From an uncultured Prevotella sp. (lineage in GTDB: Bacteria; Bacteroidota; Bacteroidia; Bacteroidales; Bacteroidaceae): 13,200 nucleotides of DNA. Below the pieces are notes generated by a model that worked only from the letters and a program-made list of their open reading frames with translations, was not told the DNA's origin and ran no database searches. A program made the position numbers and the translations under genes. Shown piece after piece: positions 8,684-13,190 of this stretch. Location of the stretch: contig CAMQBR010000056.1 of NCBI GenBank assembly GCA_946999045.1, positions 1-13,200 of the forward strand. Direction: 5' to 3'. Positions within the stretch are counted from its first letter, which is position 1, and each line of letters starts with the position of its first letter.

Positions 8684-8697
8684 ATCATGCACATGAT
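8684..8697. other. Small palindrome in the susD/lipoprotein convergent gap
   Basis: ATCATG-CA-CATGAT is a perfect 6-bp inverted repeat between the convergent susD and the fimbrial lipoprotein gene. It lacks a T-run and is not a convincing terminator. Apart from this, copy C and the hairpin at 8738, the 435-bp gap holds nothing I recognise. Confidence 0.4.
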
Positions 8698-8737
8698 TCT
8701 AACAAGGAATAATGCTCCTAACTTGTCAAAATAGAGA

Positions 8738-8750
8738 CGGGCTTAACCCG
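8738..8750 (-). terminator. Weak terminator candidate for the fimbrial-type lipoprotein gene
   Basis: On the minus strand CGGG-TTAAG-CCCG is followed by TCTCTATTTTG. It lies 47 bp after the stop of the lipoprotein gene, where a terminator would be expected. The stem is only 4 bp and the T-run is broken, so the call is tentative. Confidence 0.3.
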
Positions 8751-8796
8751 AACAGGGGTAATTAGGCAAATCTATTTAACTTGTAACCTATCTTAT

Positions 8797-9693
8797 TTAA
8801 AAATCCACCTCTCTTTGTGTCCATTCGGATTGGGTGTAGAAACTAAACGCATAACTATCAGCATGAGAAAAGTGTAAAAAAAAATCGCCCTTATATTGAG
8901 TAATCTCATTAACACGAATGGGAACATCTGAAAACTCACGTTCAACTATAGGATTACCTGCATCATTTAATGCTGAAATCTTTATTTTGAGATTATCTTC
9001 CTGCTTGTGGGGAAAGGTGTAAACCTCAAATACAGCATTGCCATTACGATCTTTATCCGTAATATCTCGTTCTTCTTTTTGTCGAGATTTTTTACTACCA
9101 TATCCAGTAACAGCGTTAAAGGTTGAACTTCCGCCCGTGTAAAAGAAACATAATTTCTTTACATCGGTAGGAATTTTATCTGTAGTTATAAGACGGAACA
9201 TTGCCACTACACGCTTCATCTCTAAGTTATAAGTTTGATTATTACCTATAGTTATTTCTGCATAATAATAAAAGGTATCAGTAAGTTTGCTTTTGGCAAA
9301 CGATATTTCTGTAGGCGATTTGATAGAAGCAGAGCTATTACCTCCATTAGCAATAGCTACTACTTGATAGTTTCCTGCAGGAAGTGAAAGCTGTATTTCA
9401 CCAAAATGACCCTTGTCTGACTTTTGATGAATTACTTTTATTTTATTGCCCGACTTAAATATGGCAAGGCTAATACATGTGCAAAATTTTGAAATATCGG
9501 TAGAACGAGATATTTCTTGTTCTTTATAAAACGGTATATAATCAAACTTAGTAACTCGGAAAGTAACATTGCACAATGATTTATCTTCTTTTGTCTGATT
9601 ACTTATCTTATCAGATATAACAGGTTTTTCGCAGGAATTTAATCCTAACAAAACCGATAATAAAAGTATATATATACCTCTAAGATGTCTCAT
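8797..9693 (-). CDS. Lipoprotein, FimB/Mfa2-like (fimbrial anchor or related)
   Basis: A 298-residue predicted lipoprotein: basic N-terminus, hydrophobic stretch, then lipobox LGLNSC with Cys21. The mature part looks beta-rich. LPAGNYQVVAIANG (about 104-117) followed by a block ending in NLEMKRVVAMFRL resembles the transthyretin-like domains of FimB/Mfa2 fimbrial subunits, which anchor or cap fimbriae on the Bacteroidales surface. I recognise the style of the family rather than a diagnostic motif. It stands alone: no fimbrillin or tip gene is adjacent, and a MITE-like element and phage-type genes flank it. ATG 9693 starts the signal peptide. It could instead be a DUF-type surface lipoprotein with an unrelated role. 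Confidence 0.55.
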   Translation of the reverse strand: MRHLRGIYILLLSVLLGLNSCEKPVISDKISNQTKEDKSLCNVTFRVTKFDYIPFYKEQEISRSTDISKFCTCISLAIFKSGNKIKVIHQKSDKGHFGEIQLSLPAGNYQVVAIANGGNSSASIKSPTEISFAKSKLTDTFYYYAEITIGNNQTYNLEMKRVVAMFRLITTDKIPTDVKKLCFFYTGGSSTFNAVTGYGSKKSRQKEERDITDKDRNGNAVFEVYTFPHKQEDNLKIKISALNDAGNPIVEREFSDVPIRVNEITQYKGDFFLHFSHADSYAFSFYTQSEWTQREVDF

Positions 9694-9705
9694 AATAAAG
9701 ATTTT

Positions 9706-9749
9706 TATAGATTATTAATATTGTTTTTTATAGATTAAAATATAGATTA
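9706..9749 (-). promoter_or_regulatory. Three direct TATAGATTA repeats upstream of the lipoprotein gene
   Basis: TATAGATTA occurs at 9706-9714, 9729-9737 and 9741-9749; the first two sit in the longer repeat TTTTTATAGATTA. Start spacings of 23 and 12 bp are close to two turns and one turn of the helix. The repeats lie 13-56 bp upstream of the lipoprotein ATG on the minus strand. No consensus -7/-33 pair is visible here. An activator or repressor site is possible. Confidence 0.35.
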
Positions 9750-9779
9750 GAAGTGACTCCGTTGGGGATATACCGATAC

Positions 9780-10028
9780 TTAGTATTTAATTGATAGGTA
9801 AAGTGTTATACTATATTGCGGTTCTATTTTGCTACTGCGATTATTACCAATCTCATATATGAGGTTGTTGATGTAGGCGGTTGATTCGGCTGTCGGTTCA
9901 GTGCCTGTAATGGTAGGAATAGTATGTTTTTCTGTCGTTTCTTCATTTTTCTTTGCGTCTTTTCCTCCATTACTTGAGAAAATTGCAATAAGTAACAAAA
10001 ATGCCATGAAAATAATAAAAGCTGTCAT
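9780..10028 (-). CDS. Small predicted membrane protein downstream of the repressor
   Basis: An 82-residue protein I do not recognise. Residues 2-18 form one transmembrane segment or uncleaved signal (TAFIIFMAFLLLIAIFS). The remainder is polar: a charged patch (KDAKKNEETTEKH), a Thr-rich stretch, then a tail ending LYLSIKY. It begins 11 nt after the stop of the S24 repressor gene and reads the same way, so co-transcription with the repressor is likely. In many prophages small membrane proteins expressed with the repressor act in the lysogen, for example in superinfection exclusion; that role is only a guess from position. It is the leftmost gene I would assign to the phage region. Confidence 0.55.
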   Translation of the reverse strand: MTAFIIFMAFLLLIAIFSSNGGKDAKKNEETTEKHTIPTITGTEPTAESTAYINNLIYEIGNNRSSKIEPQYSITLYLSIKY

Positions 10029-10032
10029 AACT

Positions 10033-10050
10033 AAATACTTTATAGTATTT
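10033..10050. other. Hairpin across the repressor stop codon
   Basis: AAATACT (10033-10039) and AGTATTT (10044-10050) form a perfect 7-bp stem with a 4-base loop. It spans the repressor stop (10040-10042) and the 11-nt gap to the small membrane protein. It could couple or limit translation of the downstream gene. It lacks the T-run of a terminator. Confidence 0.45.
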
Positions 10051-10690
10051 CACCGTGATATGTAACTCGGTAGATATATTTTATTGATGATTTAGATAGC
10101 TTGAATTTAGTAAATTCCGCATTGTCGGAAATTGCCCAAAGGATGTCGGGGTCGGATGCATCTGACTGGAGGTGTTTAATCATACGATCTTCGTTTGTTA
10201 CAATTAAGTAGATTTTGTCGGGGTCAAGGACGTCCCACGAGTTGACCGTATCAACGCCAATAATATCGCCTGGCTTGATGCGTGGAAGCATGGAACAACC
10301 GATCACAGGAAAGAGTGCTATTGCGTGAATGCCTGGGATAGATATGAAGCCAGTGGGCAAAGCGTCTTGGATAACTACTTCTAACTGCCCAGCACTCACG
10401 GGTAAGGTTTCATAAAACGGTATGTCGTTTTTAGATTGTTTGGCAGTGTGCGGTTGCAACGCATCATCGGAAAGATACATCGCACCGCTGCCTGTCAACA
10501 GCCAGTCTGGATTGATGTCGGGAAAGGCAGACAGCACGGCATTGATAGTCTTTGTACTTGGTTCTGAACCACGGTTGAGCATACTTGCGAGCGTCCCCTG
10601 TGCGACACTTATAGCATTTGCAAAAGCATTGACAGACAAAGATTTGTTTTCTATTATCCGTCTAATTCGTTGATTTACACTCTTTTCCAT
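10040..10690 (-). CDS. Phage repressor, HTH plus S24 peptidase (CI/LexA-like)
   Basis: A 216-residue protein from the ATG at 10690; a TTG two codons earlier is a less likely start. Residues 5-60 form a helix-turn-helix domain (SVNAFANAISVAQGTLASMLNR), followed by INPDWLLTGSGAMY, typical of Bacteroidetes phage repressors. The C-terminal S24 domain has the self-cleavage site Ala100-Gly101 (in PVSAGQLE), the nucleophile Ser133 in GCSMLP and the general base Lys172 in DRMIKHL. The 32-residue gap from Gly101 to Ser133 and 39 from Ser133 to Lys172 fit LexA/CI proteins. It should keep the lytic genes off and cleave itself when RecA is activated by DNA damage. It is divergent from the early genes and precedes a small membrane protein. 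A leftward promoter candidate lies at 10882-10913. Confidence 0.9.
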   Translation of the reverse strand: MEKSVNQRIRRIIENKSLSVNAFANAISVAQGTLASMLNRGSEPSTKTINAVLSAFPDINPDWLLTGSGAMYLSDDALQPHTAKQSKNDIPFYETLPVSAGQLEVVIQDALPTGFISIPGIHAIALFPVIGCSMLPRIKPGDIIGVDTVNSWDVLDPDKIYLIVTNEDRMIKHLQSDASDPDILWAISDNAEFTKFKLSKSSIKYIYRVTYHGEIL

Positions 10691-10722
10691 ACACAATACT
10701 ATTTATACATTTTATAAATAAA

Positions 10723-10788
10723 GCAAATGCAATAACTTTTTTTGCTTATTTTGTTGTACTGTTATTGCAAATGCACTATCTTTGCATT
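10723..10788. promoter_or_regulatory. Operator-like inverted repeats between repressor and early genes
   Basis: GCAAATGCAATAAC (10723-10736) faces GTTATTGCAAATGC (10761-10774); as inverted copies they agree at 12 of 14 bases. A further pair, AATGCA (10770-10775) and TGCATT (10783-10788), overlaps the right copy. The right sites cover the spacer and -7 of the rightward early promoter. This is the expected place for repressor operators; binding is inferred. Confidence 0.6.
10753..10784 (+). promoter_or_regulatory. Rightward early promoter candidate
   Basis: A -33 element GTTG (10753-10756; consensus TTTG) and an exact -7 TATCTTTG (10777-10784) are 20 bp apart. The start would be near 10791 and would lead into the small early genes. 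Operator-like repeats overlap it, so the repressor could shut it off. Confidence 0.55.
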
Positions 10789-10815
10789 CGTAAATAAGAC
10801 AATAAAACAAAGTGC

Positions 10816-10910
10816 GGCAGCGACAGTACACAAGATTTTACTTCATACTTGACGCAAATATTTAATTCTTAATTCTTTTTACAAAAATAGCAATTGTGTA
10901 CTTAGCTGCC
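10816..10910. other. Long imperfect inverted repeat in the early leader
   Basis: The left arm GGCAGC-gac-AGTACACAA (10816-10833) pairs with TTGTGTACT-ta-GCTGCC (10894-10910): 6 bp plus 9 bp of perfect stem around a 3x2 internal loop, closing a 60-nt AT-rich loop. A rightward transcript from the early promoter would carry it about 25 nt from its 5' end. The right arm is followed by AAACTTTTTA, so attenuation or a short RNA product is possible, but the T-run is offset. No known RNA family is recognised. Confidence 0.6.
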
Positions 10911-10913
10911 AAA
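10882..10913 (-). promoter_or_regulatory. Leftward promoter candidate for the repressor gene
   Basis: On the minus strand TTTG (10913-10910) and TATTTTTG (10889-10882) are exactly 20 bp apart, a consensus Bacteroidetes promoter. The start would be near 10875 and the repressor leader about 185 nt. It points at the rightward early promoter, so the two transcripts would overlap by about 85 nt. Confidence 0.55.
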
Positions 10914-10971
10914 CTTTTTAACAGAAAAGTAAATAAAACAATAAAAAGAAAGAAAAGAAAGGACAAGGAAA

Positions 10972-11034
10972 ATGAATGATGTTAATGTGGGCTTGTTACG
11001 CCCTACCACTTTTTTAACAATGAAAGGAGAATAA
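10972..11034 (+). CDS. 20-aa leader ORF ahead of the 72-aa early gene
   Basis: ATG at 10972 opens a 20-codon frame (MNDVNVGLLRPTTFLTMKGE) ending in TAA at 11032-11034, one base before the ATG of the next gene. A purine-rich stretch with AAGGA (10966-10970 region: GACAAGGAAA) precedes it. The Shine-Dalgarno of the next gene (AAAGGAG) lies inside its last codons, so translation of the two could be coupled. A short stem GGGC/GCCC (10989-10992, 11000-11003) lies in the frame. The peptide resembles nothing I know. It may be a leader peptide or a chance frame. Confidence 0.4.
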   Translation: MNDVNVGLLRPTTFLTMKGE

Positions 11035-11035
11035 A

Positions 11036-11254
11036 ATGGCGGATAAAATATTAAACGTACTGAACGAGCGACCAAGCATTGTTCACTTTGAAAACATGAG
11101 GGTTGGCGATATGTTACTGTACAAAGGTGTTGACTTTTTAAGGATGTGCTGCATCAAGTCAATGGCTTGGAATGCTGGGAAACGCTTTGGACGAAAGTAC
11201 AGCACACGCTCGGACTTTGATGCTAACGAAACGAAAGTGACGAGGGTGGAGTAA
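11036..11254 (+). CDS. Small phage early protein, 72 aa, unknown function
   Basis: A strong Shine-Dalgarno (AAAGGAG, 7 nt before ATG 11036) is a rare sight in this phylum and supports the start. The protein is basic overall. The stretch RVGDMLLYKGVDFLRMCC...GKRFGRKYSTRSDFDANETKVTRVE resembles the style of small Bacteroidetes phage proteins that combine a helical part with a GKxFxxR...xxVTRV tail; this is an impression, not a family assignment. DNA binding is conceivable from the Arg/Lys-rich tail. It is first in the rightward early set, just after the leader ORF and downstream of the operators, so it is probably repressed in the lysogen. Confidence 0.65.
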   Translation: MADKILNVLNERPSIVHFENMRVGDMLLYKGVDFLRMCCIKSMAWNAGKRFGRKYSTRSDFDANETKVTRVE

Positions 11255-11300
11255 CAACGAGAAGAAAACGAATAACTAAAAATAAAGAAAGGAAAAGAAG

Positions 11301-11510
11301 ATGAAGAAGCTGGTAAGAATGTATGTGAGGTGGAGAGTGTTTGCTGCTTCAAAGGAATATTACAAGGAAGATAGCGACAAACTGGTGCAGTGGATATTGG
11401 AAGCACCAGTGTGGACTTGGGAGCTGCGCTTTTGGTGTATCAAAAGGGAAGGCGACATTCCACACTGGATCTACAACTGGATTACTACTGGGAGATATGC
11501 AAAAGATTGA
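11301..11510 (+). CDS. Small phage early protein, 69 aa, unknown function
   Basis: ATG 11301 follows a purine-rich stretch (AAAGGAAAAGAAG). The protein has a basic N-terminus (MKKLVRMYVRWR) and is rich in tryptophan and tyrosine (seven Trp). No domain is recognised and no convincing membrane span is present. It lies 46 bp after the 72-aa gene on the same strand, so the two are probably one transcript. Its 3' end overlaps the converging FlbD-like gene by 26 bp. Codon pattern and start context make it likely real; function is unknown. Confidence 0.55.
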   Translation: MKKLVRMYVRWRVFAASKEYYKEDSDKLVQWILEAPVWTWELRFWCIKREGDIPHWIYNWITTGRYAKD

Positions 11511-11667
11511 GCATGTCCTCGTAGGTGGCTGATGGTTTAATAGCTTCTCCGTTGGAGAACTTAACGATGCAACGTCCCTCGGTATCACGATGAACATACG
11601 CAATACAATCAACATTTAACAGAACTTGACCTTTGTTTCGGTCGGTCACTTCAATGAATTTACTCAT
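11485..11667 (-). CDS. FlbD-like small protein, 60 aa
   Basis: ATG 11667 is preferred to one 11 codons upstream because it gives MSKFIEVTD, the natural start of the fold, and because a -7 element at 11698-11705 would start transcription near 11691. The sequence FIEVTDRNKGQVLLNVDCIAYVHRD...CIVKFSNGEAIKPSATYEDMLNLL follows the pattern of small beta-rich FlbD-like proteins: short strands, an 'NvDxIxxV' centre and a 'tYedvxxll' helix at the end. Such proteins occur on Bacteroidetes phages and mobile elements without known function. It reads against the early genes and overlaps the 69-aa gene at its 3' end. Confidence 0.65.
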   Translation of the reverse strand: MSKFIEVTDRNKGQVLLNVDCIAYVHRDTEGRCIVKFSNGEAIKPSATYEDMLNLLHISQ

Positions 11668-11677
11668 AATATAAAAG

Positions 11678-11760
11678 TTTTGAAAATTAGACAAAGGCAA
11701 AGATAAATAAAAATACGGAGGGGCTGCACGCCTGCATACATTTTTTGAAAGTTAGACAAA
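11678..11760 (-). promoter_or_regulatory. Repeated 18-bp site with -7 element upstream of the FlbD-like gene
   Basis: TTTTGAAAATTAGACAAA (11678-11695) recurs at 11743-11760 with one change (17 of 18), 65 bp apart and in the same orientation. Next to the first copy the minus strand reads TATCTTTG (11705-11698), an exact -7 element. No -33 match is seen. The core TTAGACAA recurs at 12183-12190 in front of the zinc-ribbon gene, again beside a -7 element. Confidence 0.45.
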
Positions 11761-11786
11761 TTTTACTTCATAGGTGTGCGCCCTCC
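11717..11786. other. Inverted repeat in the divergent gap 11668-11801
   Basis: GGAGGG-gct-GCACGCC (11717-11732) pairs with GGTGTGC-g-CCCTCC (11773-11786), allowing one G-U pair and a 3x1 internal loop; the loop is 40 nt. The arms are far more GC-rich than their surroundings. The second 18-bp site lies in the loop. The right arm ends 15 nt before the ATG of the 66-aa ORF. It could be a leader structure or protein site. Confidence 0.5.
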
Positions 11787-11801
11787 ATTAAAAAACAGAA
11801 T

Positions 11802-12002
11802 ATGATTATGAAAACAGACAAAACAAACAAAGGCTGCCAAAGCCAAAACGACAATGACAGCCAAAGTGCAAGAATTGAGGTTAATACAAAAGGTTTAACT
11901 GTGGAAGGTAAGGCTTTATTTACAAGCCTACAGCCTTTGTGCTTAAAAATTGAATGCAACCGCAGTTTCCGCAAGCTAACAATACAGCTGGAAGATGCCT
12001 GA
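11802..12002 (+). CDS. Possible small ORF, 66 aa, unknown
   Basis: The frame from ATG 11802 (or the in-frame ATG at 11808) encodes a polar N-terminus (KTDKTNKGCQSQNDNDSQS) followed by RIEVNTKGLTVEGKALF and a basic tail. Nothing is recognised. The start is placed at 11802 because upstream sequence is the inverted repeat. Its last 83 bp overlap the zinc-ribbon gene on the other strand, and that gene is better supported, so this frame may be partly or wholly spurious. The first 118 bp are not explained by any other gene. Confidence 0.4.
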   Translation: MIMKTDKTNKGCQSQNDNDSQSARIEVNTKGLTVEGKALFTSLQPLCLKIECNRSFRKLTIQLEDA

Positions 12003-12165
12003 ATTTTTCACTAAACATATAAGAATCATTACCTAAATCAAAAGGAAGAGGAATAGGTGCGACATTTTCAACAACGCCAAAGCTGTTTTTAGCATGGCAT
12101 AACGGACACTCACAGATGTTTTTAGACTTCAAATAGTCTTTTACTTTTTGTTCATCTACTTTCAT
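11920..12165 (-). CDS. Zinc-ribbon protein, 81 aa
   Basis: The start is set at ATG 12165 (MKVDEQKVKDYL); the longer frame to 12234 would run over the antirepressor start and a promoter. Two Cys pairs, CPLC (20-23) and CGNC (65-68), form a likely zinc ribbon, spaced by a PxPLPFDLG...MFSEKFRHLPAVLLAC stretch. The C-terminal pattern, a hydrophobic strand, CGNCG, IQFLSTKAVGL, is common in small Bacteroidetes proteins that start with a helix and end soon after the second knuckle. Extra Cys18 and Cys70 flank the pairs. The role is unknown; nucleic acid or protein binding is plausible. It is divergent from the antirepressor with a 56-bp gap. Confidence 0.75.
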   Translation of the reverse strand: MKVDEQKVKDYLKSKNICECPLCHAKNSFGVVENVAPIPLPFDLGNDSYMFSEKFRHLPAVLLACGNCGCIQFLSTKAVGL

Positions 12166-12182
12166 AATAACATTTTTTTTAG

Positions 12183-12201
12183 TTAGACAATTGCAAATAT
12201 A
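12183..12201 (-). promoter_or_regulatory. Candidate -7 element and TTGTCTAA site for the zinc-ribbon gene
   Basis: On the minus strand TATATTTG (12201-12194) is an exact -7 element, followed after 3 bp by TTGTCTAA (12190-12183). The same arrangement (-7, 3 bp, TTGTCTAA) precedes the FlbD-like gene at 11705-11687. No -33 match is seen. Transcription would begin within the shared octamer. Confidence 0.45.
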
Positions 12202-12221
12202 ACAAAATAAATACTGAAAAC

Positions 12222-13028
12222 ATGGAAACGACAATTACGATTTTTACCAACCCCACGTTCGGGGAAATTCGCACAGCAGGGACAGCCGATGAGCCAATGT
12301 TTTGCTTGGCGGATGTGTGCAAGGTGCTGGAACTTCAAGTTACACCGACTAAAAACAGGCTAAACCAAAAGGGGGTTAATTCAATTAATACCCTTACCAA
12401 CGGTGGCAGACAATCTATGATATTCATCTCCGAGCAAAATCTCTACAAGGTAATCATGCGCTCGGACAAGCCACAGGCGGAGCCATTTCAAGACTGGGTG
12501 TGCGGAGAGGTGCTGCCCACCATTCGCAAGACAGGTGGGTACATTGCCGCCAATGCACAGATGACGGACGAGGAAATAATGGCGACAGCGTTGCGCATAG
12601 GTGAAGCGACCATGCGGAAACGGGACGAACGCATCAGACAATTAGAAGCGGAAGCGAAACAGAAGGACGTACTTATTAACGATATGAGAAAGGGTAACGA
12701 CTACCTGAACACCATACTGCAGAGCAATGGCACGGTAACGACGACACAGATAGCGCAGGACTATGGCATGAGTGCCGTGGCTCTGAACAGGAAGTTGGCG
12801 GAAATGCGTGTGCAGCATAAGGTGAACGGGCAGTGGATATTGTACGCAACACATCAGGCAAAAGGGTATGTTCATAGTAAAACGCTGAACTTGACGCACA
12901 GAGACGGACGACCCTACACTTGCATGGTGACGGAATGGACGCAAAGGGGCAGGCTGTTTCTGTATGATGCGCTGAAGGAAGTGGGCGTGCTGCCAGTGAT
13001 AGAGAGAGAAAAACAGAATAATTCATAA
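12222..13028 (+). CDS. Phage antirepressor, BRO-N plus KilAC domains
   Basis: A 268-residue two-domain protein. Residues 1 to about 107 are a BRO-N domain: EIRTAGTADEPMFCLADVCKVLEL, then SEQNLYKVIMRSDKPQAEPFQDWV and EVLPTIRKTGGY. A charged coiled coil (about 115-160) links to a C-terminal KilAC/antirepressor domain (about 165-262) with a winged-helix segment TTTQIAQDYGMSAVALNRKLAEM and the closing PYTCMVTEWTQRGRLFLYDAL. These proteins bind DNA and often counteract the CI repressor during induction; here the partner would be the S24 repressor at 10690-10040. Its DNA is visibly more GC-rich than the flanks. The last two codons and the stop (AAT TCA TAA) are supplied by the first heptamer repeats, so the end may have been reshaped by the repeat block. 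No Shine-Dalgarno is seen before ATG 12222. Confidence 0.92.
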   Translation: METTITIFTNPTFGEIRTAGTADEPMFCLADVCKVLELQVTPTKNRLNQKGVNSINTLTNGGRQSMIFISEQNLYKVIMRSDKPQAEPFQDWVCGEVLPTIRKTGGYIAANAQMTDEEIMATALRIGEATMRKRDERIRQLEAEAKQKDVLINDMRKGNDYLNTILQSNGTVTTTQIAQDYGMSAVALNRKLAEMRVQHKVNGQWILYATHQAKGYVHSKTLNLTHRDGRPYTCMVTEWTQRGRLFLYDALKEVGVLPVIEREKQNNS

Positions 13029-13047
13029 TTCATAATTCATAATTCAT
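13020..13047 (+). repeat. Tandem heptamer array 1, (AATTCAT)x4
   Basis: Four exact copies of AATTCAT. The first nine bases lie inside the antirepressor gene and supply its stop codon. The array runs into the first palindromic unit. An identical array begins exactly 100 bp downstream. Confidence 0.95.
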
Positions 13048-13119
13048 ACTTTAGGTTATAAGCCGTTTGTTATAATTTATAACAGGTAACACTAAACACT
13101 CATAAGCTAAAGTATGAAT
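13042..13119. repeat. Palindromic unit 1 (78 bp) with 17-bp core
   Basis: ATTCATACTTTAG (13042-13054) and CTAAAGTATGAAT (13107-13119) are perfect 13-bp inverted ends. Inside lies the core AAGCCGTTTGTTATAAT (13060-13076). The unit sits between the two heptamer arrays. A hairpin terminator for the antirepressor, a recombination site or a small transposon-derived unit are all possible. Confidence 0.85.
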
Positions 13120-13147
13120 AATTCATAATTCATAATTCATAATTCAT
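13120..13147 (+). repeat. Tandem heptamer array 2, (AATTCAT)x4
   Basis: Four exact copies of AATTCAT, the same number and phase as the array 100 bp upstream. It leads directly into palindromic unit 2. Confidence 0.95.
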
Positions 13148-13190
13148 ACTTATGGATTATAACAAACGGCTTGTGAGCTAAAGTATGAAT
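13142..13190. repeat. Palindromic unit 2 (49 bp), core inverted relative to unit 1
   Basis: The left end ATTCATACTT pairs with AAGTATGAAT at 13181-13190, and the right end CTAAAGTATGAAT (13178-13190) equals that of unit 1. The 17-bp core is present as its complement (13156-13172), so unit 2 is a shorter, inverted form of unit 1. After it, 13187-13200 begins heptamers in the opposite orientation (ATGAATT), so the block continues beyond the window. Confidence 0.85.

Noticed and set aside
10816..10910. Invertible promoter flanked by inverted repeats
   Set aside because: The -33 of the only consensus promoter there lies outside the right arm and no invertase gene is in the window, so it is kept only as a test within another finding.
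11083..11615. Minus-strand frames of 107 and 88 codons over the small early genes
   Set aside because: They are antisense to the 72- and 69-aa genes; the FlbD-like frame in this area has better composition and a promoter element.
12166..12234. Longer N-terminus for the zinc-ribbon gene
   Set aside because: It would overlap the antirepressor start and include a -7 element; the ATG at 12165 gives a natural MKVDEQ start.
12381..13026. Minus-strand frames of 86, 100 and 116 codons opposite the antirepressor
   Set aside because: The plus-strand BRO-N/KilAC protein accounts for the whole region; the antisense frames are Ser/His/Cys-rich shadows.
13020..13147. CRISPR array
   Set aside because: The repeats are 7-bp simple tandem units and palindromes with no regular spacers of about 30 bp and no cas genes.
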